Shown: one piece after another, positions 11,737 to 25,900 of the stretch
Layout: each line of letters starts with the position of its first letter
Position numbering within the stretch: position 1 is the stretch's first letter
Assembly: GCA_035771175.1 (NCBI GenBank)
Contig: CM069592.1
Coordinates: 42,746,495-42,810,494, forward strand
From: Paratinospora sagittata
Lineage: Eukaryota; Streptophyta; Magnoliopsida; Ranunculales; Menispermaceae
Direction: 5' to 3'
Length of the DNA: 64,000 nucleotides
Notes under the pieces: model-generated
What the model was told of the DNA's origin: nothing
What the model saw: only the letters and a program-made list of their open reading frames with translations
Database searches by the model: none
Position numbers and translations under genes: made by a program

Positions 11737-11880
11737 GCTCACCGTGATTCGACAGGAACAGTGTCTATGGATGACCAGACTGACGACCCAGTTGCTGCAG
11801 CAGAGCAGATAGCTTTTTGCAGGGCTTGTGCTCGATTTGGTCTTGGGTTGTATATGTATCATGAAGATGGGGCTCTATAG
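11737..11880 (+). CDS. RAD52-2: Last coding exon of a RAD52-like organellar DNA-binding protein
   Basis: The exon follows a good acceptor (TTCTTCCTTTGCATGGCAG) and reads 47 residues to a TAG stop. It begins AHRDSTGTVSMDD and contains DPVAAAEQIAFCRACARFG followed by LGLYMYHED. The Cys-Ala-x-Phe-Gly-Leu-Gly-Leu-Tyr motif is the end of the RAD52/Rad22 homologous-pairing domain, and the wording fits the short plant RAD52-like proteins that bind single-stranded DNA in organelles and anneal strands during recombination-dependent repair. No upstream exon was found in the window. The adjoining upstream DNA is intron-like and hosts the copia at 5817-11406. Either the earlier exons lie left of position 1 or the copy is partial. 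The convergent neighbour is the DUF1350 gene, an arrangement I recall from Arabidopsis. Confidence 0.75.
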   Translation, partial: AHRDSTGTVSMDDQTDDPVAAAEQIAFCRACARFGLGLYMYHEDGAL

Positions 11881-12440
11881 AAAATGATGGGTTTCTCGTT
11901 TCAGTAGATTGCCTATGAATAATTATGCCTTCAGATTATTTCGACACAAGATATCAAAGATGTGCCGGGAACATTCATTTCACGTCTGTCTCGTTTAAAG
12001 TTGGTGTAAATAGGAAGCAGTGTCGTCGTGTTTCATAATCATCTGATTATTAAAACCGAGGAATAGAGAATTGGCCAACAACTTGACCGTTGCATGGGAC
12101 ATTACTCCTGGCTTTGAGCCCCTCTGCACATTCATTTTTGTGGTCATTTTCATTTACAAACAATATAATAGCTTTATTAATGGTACTCGAGCTTTCTAGA
12201 ACTTGATAAATTACAAGAAATCATTTCAGGGACTTACCTGCTTCATGATTCTGCACAATGCATGATCCGGGATCCGGCGAATTTGGTGACACCACCTTTA
12301 GACACCGTGACCTCTCCTTACTTTCTGCGATAATTGTTAATTGATATGGGAAAATGTTATTCCGACTCCGGAAAGTGCAACTAGAAATGTAATTATGCCT
12401 TTATGTCTTGTCTATTGAATTCAAATGTTTTGCATTGTAA
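11881..12440 (+). other. Probable 3' untranslated region of the RAD52-like gene
   Basis: Non-coding, T-rich plus-strand DNA after the stop codon. A possible polyadenylation region lies near 12436-12450 (GTAATAAATGATC). The exact transcript end cannot be seen. Confidence 0.4.
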
Positions 12441-13290
12441 TAAATGATCTAATGTGCATGAAGGTGTAATTATGCATGTAGTTATACTTTTTTAGAGTTA
12501 TAATAGAATTTCCCATTGATATATTAGTGAACGATAGGACCCAAAACTAATGGATGCTCAGGTAAATATTCCTCCATGCGTGCGTTTGTATACAGTTAGG
12601 CATTCATTTGGCGTCCTTTTAAAAGGCATATAAATGACAGCTTAATTCCAGAGTTAACTCGTTGACCTGACGGTTCTACAAAAATAAAAAACTCATTGAC
12701 CTGACAGTTATTCAGGCATACCATTGTCTTTTATATTTTTTGTTTGGTTTTGTTTTGTTTTTTTTTTTTTTTTTTTTTTTTGAGGAACAGATCTACCATT
12801 TATTTATTTTTTATTTTTATTTTTGAGAAGAAATAAAGTTAGTATTAGTTATATAACTAACACCATCATCGTACTACACTTTCGAAGAAGTATCAAGTTC
12901 GTTGTTGACCCATTAATCCCTCACCCCCTACAATGACAAAAATTAAACATAAAACTTTATCAATTGCACAAACTCCATGTTGGCCAGGCCTACCATTTTA
13001 AAGTTGATGCTTTACGTATGTCGTAGCCTGCCTTCCATTTATTTGTACGTCTGAACTTGGCATCTATAAATTTTGCAGTGTAAAGCAATCAAAATACCTT
13101 AAAAATAACAGAGAAGATAATAACAAATATCCGAGCAAATAGTTCCATGTCTTTGTACGTACATTTAAAAATATACTTTTAACTAGCTCCAGAATGTGCT
13201 ATGGTATTCCTGTAAGAAATGGTACACATCTTCACAAAGATCCCTACAAGCTTAAATATTCAAACCCACAGAACGGTAATTTAAGTTCCA
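12441..13290. other. Intergenic gap between convergent genes, with LINE-tail remnant
   Basis: No gene seen. A long T run at 12755-12780 followed by TTTTTGAGAAGAAATAAAG near 12820 is the 3' end signature of plant L1 LINEs in minus orientation, so 12740-12990 is probably a degraded LINE tail. Confidence 0.4.
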
Positions 13291-13670
13291 CATTTACATT
13301 GATTCAAATAAAAAAAAAAAAAGTTCCACATTTACATGGATCAAACTTTCCCCGCCTAGCCAAGTTTTCTAGAGAACCCACACAAAGCAGAGAAAATAGG
13401 ATCCATATGAACACAGATTTTCGTATAGAACTGCAGTTGATGGTCTCTTCAGGAGCAATAACGGAACCCAAGGCCAGATGTCCCATGATCCTGCTACTGT
13501 TGACAACATAACAATGTTGGATTTGATGCTGTACCCCATTTCAATTGAACAAATCTTACTCACTGATTTCAACCCAATGATTTTACTCAACCATCTGATG
13601 ATTTTACAGAGATCGGCTCTTTTCTTCTTGGCCTAATTTGACTCCTGCACATTTTTTTTTTTGGCCATCT
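13290..13670 (-). other. Probable 3' untranslated region of the DUF1350 gene
   Basis: Non-coding DNA directly after the stop codon. No definite polyadenylation site could be fixed. Confidence 0.4.
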
Positions 13671-13904
13671 TCAAGACTCTAGAAGCCTTGGGCCTCGGTC
13701 TGATGGCAGCCATGATGTGATTACATCCACAAGCAGGCCAAGGTCCTTAGAAATCTGTGCTTGAAATATACTAGAGTCCCCACCTAGAGTGTTTCCTACC
13801 TCTTTGGCCACCGTTTCCCATGGAGTACCCACAGTTAAATTTGCCAGAAGTTCACCTCCACGGTCTACAGCATCAGCCATTGCTGGTGGTACGTCTGGGA
13901 GAAT
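13671..13904 (-). CDS. DUF1350 gene, exon 10 (stop)
   Basis: Acceptor TTGCTCAG, 234 nt reading ILPDVPPAMADAVDRGGE, then NLTVGTPWETVAKEVG, ending SDRGPRLLES and TGA at 13671-13673. Confidence 0.95.
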   Translation of the reverse strand: MLPDVPPAMADAVDRGGELLANLTVGTPWETVAKEVGNTLGGDSSIFQAQISKDLGLLVDVITSWLPSDRGPRLLES

Positions 13905-16900
13905 CTGAGCAATTGAAATTAGTCAAAGTTGGACACATCCACCTGGGTTCCAAAAAATGTAAAATAAAATGTGCAGATATATGGATATAAAGTTCAATGT
14001 CATCAGCAATGAAGATAGCAGGTAAGGCTATTCTGACCCACACTGAATATTGCATTCACCTGTTGCAAGGGAAGTCCATGATCCCCAGGCAAGGAACGAA
14101 TTGACATATCAAGCATAGAACTGATTGCGGAATCAGAACTTAGTACTCGAGCCAGTGTTGAAGTGTCATCAATCATATCATCTTTGAACTTTATAAGAAG
14201 ATTCCTAGATATGCCGTAATATGATTTTATCTGCATTTGCACATTTTTCCAGCTTGAATCCATAAATGCAATGCTAAGGTTTTTTTTTTTTTTTTTTTTT
14301 TTTGAGAAGAGGCAAAATGATTTATATTAAAAAAATAAAAAAAAATAAAATTTGAAGTACAAGTGAATTTGAGAGTAATGGAAGCTCAAAACGTCCTACA
14401 ACAACATGAAGGAAACATGACATCTAAAAGCATGCATCCCACTATTATAAAGATTACATGACCGCCTCCCAATGCCAATACCAATCCGCAAAAGAGAATC
14501 CGCTACTTAATTTGGAGGTAGACACCCATCCTGCAGCTAAGATTTTAGTAGCATCCCAAATAGAGCCAATGCAACGCTAAGGTTAAGAAAAAAAGAAAGA
14601 ACAAATACAATGTGTTGTACACTGAAGAGAAAAGAATGATACGCTTCAAGTGACAAAGCCCAACCCTTGTTACCTGTTTTTTTATTTAGAGTAAACAAAG
14701 CATTATATTAAGAAGCAAGCAAAAACAGATGAGCAAAAAGTTGAGTACAAGAAGTACTCAAACAAACTCAAAACATCCAGCAAAAACAAGCGCAAGAACC
14801 AAAAGAAAACACTCAACAAAACAGAACCAACCCAGCTAAACAAGAAACTTCAGGGATGCCTAAACAATATTCCCAGTTTCTGATCCACTCATTGATAGTA
14901 TACTCCCCATTCAGGTTGAAAGCAAGTAACCAAGAGCTGGCCATGAAAAGAGTGTCATTCCACAAGGTCTGGGCTGTTCGCACTTCCCCCTTGAAGGTGC
15001 GATGATTTCACTCGAGACAAATCATCCATAATGTAATCCAAGACGCTGTCCTCATGATCTCCCTGTCTCTGGACAATCTCCAACGCATGTTATCCAAACG
15101 CAAACACTCTTCACAAGATCTAGGATTGGAAAAACTGTCACCTAATCTTGAATGCCATTCCTCCCAAATTTTAGAGGAAAAAGAGCAAGAAAAAAAAAAA
15201 AGTAATCCACATTTTCGTTATCATTAAGGCAAAGAGGGCAACATTGAGGTGATAATGATAAAAAAGGCAATCTATTTTGCAAGACATCAGCAATACTTAG
15301 CTTTGTTATGGGCCAAAAGCCACCCGAACACCTTAACTTTTGAAGGGATGAGAGCTTTCCAAATATGAGGGGCAAGGGGAATAGAAGGAAAGGCTATATC
15401 GTCAATAAGATAGTGGAAGTAGGATTTGCAAGAGAAGGATCCAGATGGGTGGAGAGGCCAAACAAAACGATCCTGCCCAATGGAGAGATTAACCGGGCCT
15501 AAATGGGAGAACAAGGAAGAAACTTCAGCTTGTTGTCCAACAGTAAGGTGATGGGGAAGGTGTAAATGCCATTGAGGAAGATTCGAGTCACCAGAATTGG
15601 AGATGAAGTGGGAAATTGGGTGGTTAGGAGAGGATGAAGTGTGATAGAGTCTGGGGAAGAGATCGGCTAAAGGGGTATCACCAAGCCACCGATCCTCCCA
15701 AAAACGAAAGGTGCAACCATCGCCCACTTTCGGGTTCATAAGAGAAAACATGTGAGGAAGCAAAGATACGACAAATTTCCATGGGCTTCGAAAGGTGGAA
15801 TGGATACGTGGAACAATTTTTCTGCCGAAATCAATCAACCCGAACTTACTAGTGAATCCTAGCCCATAATGATTGCTTCTCATTTAGGAACTGCCACACC
15901 CATTTTGCACATAGAGCTTTGTTTCTGTTAATGATGCTGGCAATAGCAAGACCACCCTTATCAACAGGTTTTTGGACAATCTTCCATTTTAGAAGGTGCG
16001 CTCCACTAGCATTGTCCTCCCCTCTCCACAAAAAAATCTTCATATTCTTCTCAATGACCTCGCCCCACTAACCGGAATCCGAAAAAGAGAAAGAAAGAAA
16101 GTAGGAATAGCAGCAAGGACGGAATTGATTAGAGCAAGTCGCCCACCTCTTGACAAAAAACCTCTTTTCCATCCATCTAATTTGTGAGAAATCTTGGAAA
16201 CAATAGGATCCCAGAATGTATGGCACAAAGGATTCCCACCCAACGACATTCCTAGGTATTTCATAGGCCAAGAGCCTATAGAACACCCAATTCTTGACGC
16301 CATTCTCTCCAACACATCCTGATCAATGTTAATACCTGCCAATTGACTCTTCTCCATATTAACCTTAAGACCAAAAACACTACTGAAACGCAGAAGCAGA
16401 CTTATCGCGCTATCCACATTAGCTTCTTCCCCGTGAAGGAAGAAAAGTGTATCATCTGTGAACTGCAAATGAGATAGGGCGCATCTATCCTTACCCACAT
16501 GAAAACCGTTAATCGTAGAGATAGACCAGCCTGAGTCATCATACGCCCCAAAACATCTGCAACCAACGTGAACAAGAATGGAGATGAGGGATACCTTGCC
16601 TTAAACCCCTCCTACCCAAAAATTTACCCGTTGGCTTTCTATTGATGATAATAGAGTAAGAAACTAATCGCAGGCAACCATTGATCCAAGAACGCCACTT
16701 GGATCCGAAATTCTTCCTTTCAAGCACATAATCCATAAAATTCCAATCCACGGAATCATAGGCCTTGGCAAAATCCGCCTTGAACACCACTCCTTTACTC
16801 CAATGGGAACGATAATCTTCCACAGCCTCAGTTGCAATCAAAATGGTGTCAAGGATTTGACGATCAAAGACAAAGGCAAACTGATTTTCCTCGATCGTTT

Positions 16901-19900
16901 TATGAAGGATCGCTCTGATTCTGATAGACAAGGTTTTGGAAATGATTTTGTAAAGACTAGAGACAAGACTGATGGGTCTGTATGCATTAGGGTGCCACGA
17001 ATCTCTCTTTTTGGGAATAAGGCAAAGATACGTTTCATTGGTACACACATTAACCACCCCATTTTGATGAAATTCATGCATGACCTTCATAACATCATTT
17101 TTCACAATGTTCCAGTGACGGTAAAAAGCCACCGTAAAACCGTCCGAACCCGGAGCCTTATTCCCATTGCAACTCATCAAAGCCGAATAAACTTCCTCTT
17201 CGTCGAAGGGCCTTTCAAGCCAATTTGCATCATTCAAATTGATCGGACTCCAATCAATTTCCCCAATATCCAAATAATTCGGATCTTGAGAAGAGAAAAG
17301 CTTCGAGAAATAATTTAAGAATTCATCCTCAATCTCCGCTTGAGATTCCGCAAAGGGGCCATCATCTCTTTCAACTCTGGGGATGAATCATTTTGCTTTC
17401 CTATCACTGAGCACCCTATGAAAGAATTTAGAATTGGAATCCCCCTCCTTCAACCAATGAATCTTGACTTCTGACCTGCCATACTATACTCCTTCAAGCA
17501 AATGTCTGCCAAATCAATTTTTGCCCTAGAGCGTAAAGTCCTTTCCTCCATAGACAAAGCACCATAGCTTTCCAAAAAATCATAGCATTCAATGAGCTCT
17601 TCAATATCCTTCTTTTTATCATTAATGGAACCAAAACAGACTTTGTTCCAATCTTTGATGAGACTTTTCAACTTGAAAAGCTTGGTCATAAAGCGATGAC
17701 CCTCATGGCCATGAGCATTCAAAGAATTCCACCATCTATCGACAAGAGCAAAAAATTTGGATGATCCATCCAAATATTCTCGAACCGAAAAAGAGCAGGG
17801 CCCCACTAAATGTTGGTAAATTCCAAACTGATCAGACAATGATCCGAGAACACGCGAGGTAATGCCTCTTGACGGCAAGAAGGAAACAAAACCTCCCACC
17901 TTTCAATGTACAAGAACCGCTCTAATCTACAACATATGGGGGCTTGACGAAAGTTCGACAATGTGAACTGCGCGTTAAGGAGCGGCGGATCTTTTAGTTG
18001 GAGCTCCCCGATAAGGGAATCAAACAACTGCATGCTAGTAGTCATCCTAGAGCTATTATGCTTCTCCCCGATACATCTGACAGTGTTAAAGTCACCGCCC
18101 AGGCACCAACAATCCCCACAAATCGAACTAAGTGCTGCCAATTCGACCCAAAAGCTTTCCCGTTCCGAGTAAATAGTCGGCCCATACACACCGGTCAACC
18201 ACCGACACTTGTTATCAGCACCCGAGATTTGAATAGACGTCGTAAAACCTCCAACCAGACTTTGAGAAACACAAATTGATCTAGAATCTCAAATAATAGC
18301 CAAACCACCTGAACAACCTTCCGCATGGAGAACGACCCAACATTTGAAACAAGAACTCCATAATTGGCCGATGGAGATACGATCCAAAGCTACATTCTTA
18401 GTTTCTTGCAGAATCACAATGCCCGGTTTTATTCTACTGATAGACCCACTACCTCTGATGTTCCCATGGGTCGAAAATTCTCCGAAATTCGGCGAACTTC
18501 TACGAATTATTTCTCTTTTTTTACCATCGAAGTGCGAAGTGGATGTAAAATAAAAAATACAAAAATTCACCGAAATAGTTCGATAAAATTCGACAAAATT
18601 CGATAAACTTCAATAAAATTTCTATTTTTCAATCCAAAAATGCAAAAATTCGACAAAAAATTCGATAAAATTCAACAAAGTTCGATGAAATTCGACAAAG
18701 AAGTAAAAAAATGTTATTTCATTAATAAAAACAAAAAAAATATCAATAATTATGTATTATTTTCAACTTCATCAACCAACATAGCAATATAAATTTTAAA
18801 AAAAAATTTAATGAGCTAACAAATTATGTAGTTTATGGGATATGCTTTACCAAAAAGAGAAGAAAAGAAGCAAAAAAATAAATAAATAAAGTTGAAATAA
18901 GATAAAAACTTAAAAATAAATTAAAAAAGTTTCCAAAGCCATCTTTTTTTAGTTAACTCTTATAAAACAAGATTAAAAAATAATACATTTAAATAATAAA
19001 CTAATAAATTAAGCATGGTGGGATTCAAGCTAGTAAAGTATATGGTTGAGAAGCAAGCCACCAAAAAACTAAATATCAAAACAAAGAAAAATTAAGACTA
19101 AAAGCCACCATTTCAAATTCATCAACCCACTTAATAAGATTGATTTTGTTAGGTCACTTATTGGTATTTTTATGAATTAAAAGTGTTTATTTATATTAGT
19201 TTTTTAGCTTATACTACAATAAATCTATATATTTAAGCATATATAAAAAAATTCTCTGAACTTCTCTAATTAGGAAATTTTTACAAAAATTCTCCATGTT
19301 AAATTAAACTTCTCCAAATTAATTCCAATTTTCAAGTGACCGAAGTCAAGTTGAAATCGAATTTTCGATCCTTGGATGTGCGTTAAACAATGTTAATGTA
19401 AAAACACATGTTTCAACCGATTATATTTATACTTTTATATGTGAAAAGTATCTATTTATGTTTGTTTTCATCATTTCTAATAATAATTATGCATATTTTA
19501 ACATCTATATAGAAATTCTATAAACTTCTCTAAGTTGGCGAATTTTTACAATAATTCTCCAAGACTTCTCAAACTTCTCCGAATTAATTCTGATCTTTAA
19601 AGGTCGAAGTGTCGGGCGAAATCGCAGTTTCGAACCTTGGATGTTCCAAGAAAGGATCTTCATTGGGACACCTTCGACTTAATAACCCTTGTTACCTGTT
19701 TTACCAATATAAGGTTTTAAAAAAGATTGTATCAACAAATGACAGATAAATATCTAGCTACACAATTTCACAATAAGATAGGATTGTTTAAGACATTATT
19801 TTCCAGGCACCACCTTAATTTAGGTAGGCCACATTACTACTAACTTGAAACATTTTCTATAGTTCAGTTTTTCCCAGTACTTGGCACCTTAACTTCTTGA

Positions 19901-22900
19901 ATCTTGTGATATTTATACTATTCATGTAGCCTTGATAGAGCAAAGTGAAGGAAATGGACTTATGTAGCCAACCTCATGTATTTGGAAAAAAGTTTTGTCA
20001 ATAAATCATCTCTATACTGAAAGTTATTTAACTTTTTATTCGAATGACTTAAGAGGAAAGCAACTGAAAGAATCAACAAAGATAGCCTATCATTGGCAAT
20101 TAAACTTCCATACAGATTTTGAAGTAGCAAAGCATGAATATGACATATGAATAGGAAAAGAAATTTGCAACATTTTATGAGTAAAAGAGAAATCGAATCA
20201 TGACCAGGTACTCCAAAGTTAATAGGTTCAATAGTAGAAGAATACGTACCAGTCGTTGAGTTTCTTCCGGTTTTGGATTGAAATCCTCTCTCCCCTTAAC
20301 CAAATCCATGTATAAGGGGAGAAGTTGCTCAACTAAAGGAAACACCTGTTTTACAATTGGAGGACTAAGGTTCTCTAATTGTTTCATAGCCATTTCTGCC
20401 TGAAATAGAAAATGGAAAAATAGCACTTGCATCAGCCTCAGGTATTAACAATAGTGGAAAATGTTAGATATCCAAAATTTCTAGGTGTCTTTGTCAAGAA
20501 GACTTGTTAAAACAAAATTGAACCAATTAATTGATCTAACCAAGTAACCAACCGACTTGATGCAATATAAGATTGTTCAATATTAAGGCATACTGAAAGG
20601 AAAAAAGAAAACACCTCAAATTTTCCAAATAAAGATCAAACCAAATCTAGGTTTGCTTAAACAAAGTTAGGAATCAATGAATCAAGTGATTTGAGCAAGG
20701 TATCAAAGATCCCCCCAGTTTTCCCTTCTTCCTCATTGTTGCCCTCTTTGCTTACAGGATGACGAATCAGCTGAACACCTCTACTTTAGATGTTCTTTCT
20801 CCTCTAAATGTTGGGGGCAATGGCGTCAAAGGCTTGGTGACAGGTTTACAATCCCGAGGTCTTGCGAAGAAGGTTTGGCACTTGAGAATGCTCATGGTTT
20901 GTCAAACGAGGGGAAGAGAGTTAGGAGATCGGCTTCTTTGGCTACTTTGTGAATGGTATGGATCGAGCGTAATAATCGTATCTTTGAAGGTTGTGCTAGA
21001 GATAGTGACTGATGTGGAATGACATCATTTCAATGGCAAGCTCGTGGTTGGTTGCATTTAAAATTAATGGGGATTACTCTATCAATGATTGGTGTAGGAA
21101 TTGGGAAGGGTGATTGTGTTAAGTTGTAAGGCTATTGGAGTTGAGGTTGTTTTGTTGGTTTTGGAGAATCTCTGGTACTCCTTAACTTTCTTTGTATTAT
21201 TTTGCACTTTTTATTAATGCAATTGTTTTGTCTTCTCTAAAAAAAAAAAAGCAAGGTATCAAAGATCAACAAAATTCGTTGAAATAAACAACTAATATTG
21301 TTTTATAATCTTGCTATTTGGGATTCATCCGGATTGTTCTCCACAAAATCTTTTTACTCAAAAATCCTTAACCAACCTCATGTTCCTCTTTTCCCTTATC
21401 ACAATTTATGGAAAGCTCCAATACCATCGAAGGCTAAATTCTTGGGGTGGGTTGCTTCCCATGGGAAAATGAATACGGGGGATATGATGCAAAAAATGTA
21501 TCCATATATGTGCTTATCCCCATTCTGGTGTTATTTGTGTAGACAGGATCTGGAGTCTGTGCGCCATATATGTTGGGGATGCCCATTTGCCAAGGAGGTT
21601 TGGTGTAGATGGCGTGTTCATTTCCCTGTCACGTATGAAGGGGCTGCATTGGAAGAGTATGTAAACATCTTCCCCTTATTGGACATGCTTCATTCATCAT
21701 GGAGAGATTATTGGAAGGTGGTGTGTATGGCAGTACTATGGTCTCTATGGAAGGAGCGAAACAAAAAGGTGTTCCATGATGAGTTTTCCTCGGCGGCTGA
21801 AGTGTGGGAGAAGTCTCACCTTCTAGCTTCTTTTTGGGTTGCCAATAGTAATTTTTCTAAGGGTTACCCTTTAGGGGATTGGCTAAGGGGTTGGGGAAAT
21901 ATTGTATCTGTATAGGGTCACGGTCCTGTGGACAAGGTGTTGTTCAGGTTTTAAATTATCACTTACATTATCACTTACATATATATAATATCTTTAGTTT
22001 CTTAAAAAAAAAAAAAAAAAAAAAAACTTGCTATTTGGTTGATGAAATGAAAAATGGCGCATGGCTCATGGTTATCTTTTTCATTTGTGAAAAATAATGG
22101 TGCGTTCTCTATCAAATTTTATAGAGTTTTATGTCAATTTTTTGCATTTTCTAATTGAAAAAGGAAATCAAACTTTTATTGAATTTTCTACTTGAATTTT
22201 TGCATTTTCAAATCACTAGCACTCTTTAATTAGCCAAGTTGGACGCAATTTCATCGAACTTTTATTAAACTTCCATATCTTGGTGGGCAACCTTCTAGTG
22301 AGAGTAGGTCTGATATCATTTTGTAACAATCCCTCGTGCACCAGATATTGTCCAGTTCTGGACCTATGTCACTTTGGCTTTCTTCCTCCCCACTTGGGCT
22401 CTTTGAAAAGGCTCTAACAATGGTTAGAGAGAATCAGAGAATCTCACATATATGGCTCACAAACTTTTCCCACCTCGGCTATGTGGGACTATTACTATTT
22501 TGGAACTTATATTGGGATCAAATCTCCTTATGTTCCAAGAAAAATCTCGACTTTCTTTTTTGCATTTTTCTAGAATAACAAAAAGAGGTTTACACTTTAC
22601 ACTCAACTTTATCATGACTTAGTCGTACAAATTTTAAAACTGTAAGCATATCATATGTTTCCTCATTGTATGAATGATGATATTTGTTAAATACTAATAA
22701 AAGACACAAAGATGTAACGTGGTTCGGCTCCAAGGCCTACGTCCACGGGAGAAGAAAGGAAATATTTTCTTATTCTTGATGATGTCTTAATGGAGGGACA
22801 CCATATATATAGACATACAGGGCTATGCACACATATAACTATAATTACAATTTTAGTAACTGTTAAATAAAACGACTACTAAAATTATCTTCTTTCCTTA

Positions 22901-25900
22901 AAGGAAATAAATCCCACAGAATTATCATCTTTCCTTAAAGGAAATAAACCTTAAAGGAAATAAATCCTTAAAGAAAATAAATCCCACAGATTTTGCTCTT
23001 CTCTACAACAATATTAAATTCAAAGATCATGATCCTAGGGACATCCTCCTAATGATAAAAATGCATGTTTCTCACAGATATTAAATTAAGTAGGTGAAGT
23101 TTTTCCCACCAAACCTCATCTCCAAGGATGGACAAAGAAGTGGGATTAATTGCATCTTATGCAATCATGTGGTATCTATGGTTAGAGCGGAACAATAGGA
23201 TATTTCAAGACACTTCTAAAGCAGAATCAAGAATGTGGGACAAAGTCAAAATGTTGGCCTGCACATGGGTTGTAGCATCTCCATGTGCAAATGGGTATTC
23301 TATTAGTCATTGGTGGCGGGATCGAGCATCATGCTTGTAATGGGTATATAGTTGGTATCTCATAGGTTGTTGTAGGATGGTTCACATTATGGTTTTCATT
23401 TGCTAGGGTAGCTCTGGTTCTCTGCTTCCATACTGTAATTAGATACATTATATCTATATATATACAACACACTTTGTTTCCTCTCCAAAAAAAAAGTAGG
23501 TGAAGCTTTTCTTTTGCCACTTGTTAAAGAAGACACCAATTGTCAAATGTCCAATAGCTCACTAGGAAATGATGCACACATCTCAACCTTTTTCACATCT
23601 TCATATAAAACTGGTACACCTAGATAAAGGAGAGTTGTGCTAGGTAATTGCTTGACAACTATCGTAAAACTTTGTTAAATTAACTATGGCATGCATGAAT
23701 CTACTTAATTAGACTATGCAGAGGTCTAGGAATCCCAATTGTATATAATTGTTGATTTGGGAATAGAGGAAGCGAATTCATGTAGCCAACCTCATGTAGT
23801 TGAAAAATGATTTGTAGAGTATAAGATACAATACTATATTCATCTCAATTTTTGAATAGTTGAAAAACACAGTTGGAGACAACTTATATTTTTAAGACGA
23901 AGTGTTTGTATTTTATTGTTCTAAGGTCTTGTGATTCATTTAGAATATAAACATATAAACTTGCTATGAGTATCAAGTGGGTGCATGCCCAGAATTTGGA
24001 TTTATTCTCAAATAATAAGATAAGAGAATTCAACTAAAAGATGTCCAAAGATTTGGACCCGGGTACTTAGACACAAGTTACATTCTTATTCTTTCATCTT
24101 ATTTCTAATTTTTCTTTTCTTTCTCTTCTTCCCCTCACCTTTCCTTTCGCTTTTTCCAAGGAAGTTTTTTCTTTTTCGTTTTCTTTTTTTCTTTTTGTTT
24201 TCCTCATTTTCGTTGTCTTCTCCTTTTCTAATTGCAATTTTACTCTTATTCTTTCTTTTTTATCAATCTCTATTTTGTTTCTCCTCTCTTTAGTGCAATG
24301 ACACAAATAGTCATTTTCTTCTTTTAATTTTCCCTCTTCTTTCTTGGGAGAATATACGTAGGAGTTCCTAAATATCTGAACTCCTGCTGTCATGTCATGT
24401 GGGCAGATATACTTCAGCTTAGAGTAAAGAGTTTGGGTAGTATAGTAAACTTGTAGGTTTACATATGTTCATTGCTTGTGATCATTCTTCCTCTTTGGTG
24501 AAATGTAACCACACGCAAGGACTAAAAATTAGCCGAATATCGGCGAAATTAGCCGAATTTTTTCGATTTTTTTACCATCGAAGCGAAAAGTGGGATGTAA
24601 AATAAAAAATGCAAAAATTCGCTAAATAATTCGATAAACTTCGACAAATTCGATAAACTTCGACAAAAGTTTAGTTTTTCAATAAAAAAAATGCAAAAAT
24701 TCGAGCAAAAATTTGACAAAATTCAACAAAATTCGATGAAATTAGACAGAGAAGTAAAAAAGATGTTACTTCATAAAAAAAAAACAAAAAAAAACACTAA
24801 TAATTATGTATTATTTTCAACTTCATCAACCAACATAGCAATATAAATTTTAAAAAATAATTTAACAAGTTAACAAATTATGTAATTTATGGGATATGCT
24901 TTACCAAAAAAAAAAAAAGAAACGAAGCAAAATAAATAAATAGTTAAAGTCGAAATAAGATAAAAACTTAAAAATAAATTAAAAGATTTCCTAAAGTCAT
25001 CTTTTTTTAGTTAACTCTTATGAAACAAGATTAATAAACAACACATTCAAATAATAAACTAATAAATTAAGCATGATAGAATTCAAACTAGTAAAGTATA
25101 TGGTCGAGAAGCAAGCCACCACAAAATTAAATATCAAAATAAAGAAAACAAATTAAGACCAAAAGCCGTCATTCAAATTCATCAACTCACTTAACAAGAT
25201 TGATTTTGTTAGGTCGCTTATTGATATTTTTATGTATTAAAAGTGTCTATTTATATTAGTTTTTAGCTTATACTACAATAAATTTAGATATTTAAGCATA
25301 TATGCAAAAATTCTCTAAACTTCTCTAATTTAGCAAATTTTTACAAAAATTCTCCATGTCGGATTAAACTTCTCCGAATTAATTCTGATTTTTGAAGGTC
25401 GAAGTTTAGGGCGAAATCGAAGTTTCGTACCTTGACCACACGATCTGATCTCATTGCTACAATTTATTAGTACCCAAGATGTGTTGTTTCTACTTGCCCA
25501 CTTTTAGAAAGCAAGAAAAACAAGGAAGTAGATCATAGAAAAGTTAAATTTGATAATATTTTTCTTATTCTAAATAAGATGCCACATAATTCAAGGTGCT
25601 TGTCAATTTATTCATGGCTAGAGTACTTTGGCCATATCTACAAGAATGGAATTGTGTTCATGCAATGACTACCTTATATAGCAAACTAGAAGAAACACAA
25701 ATACTTCAACAAGGAATTTCAAGATTAATTTTCATAAAAGCAAAAAAAAAAATGTTGAGATATTGCAAGCAACAAAGAGTTTTTTGGTTCTCACCCCAAG
25801 TCGAATTGTAGGAGATGATGTGAATTGGAAGAGAACTGAGCCAAAGCTTTGTGCCATAGGCACAATAACTGGTGAAAATAATGGGATTGCTAAACTTGCC

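Noticed and set aside
21298..21915. Intact 205-codon zf-RVT gene
   Set aside because: Its first residues come from flanking host DNA; it is the open remainder of a recently inserted LINE tail with target duplication.
24094..24393. Lys/Glu-rich minus-strand frame of 99 codons
   Set aside because: Pure composition effect of a TC-rich tract.
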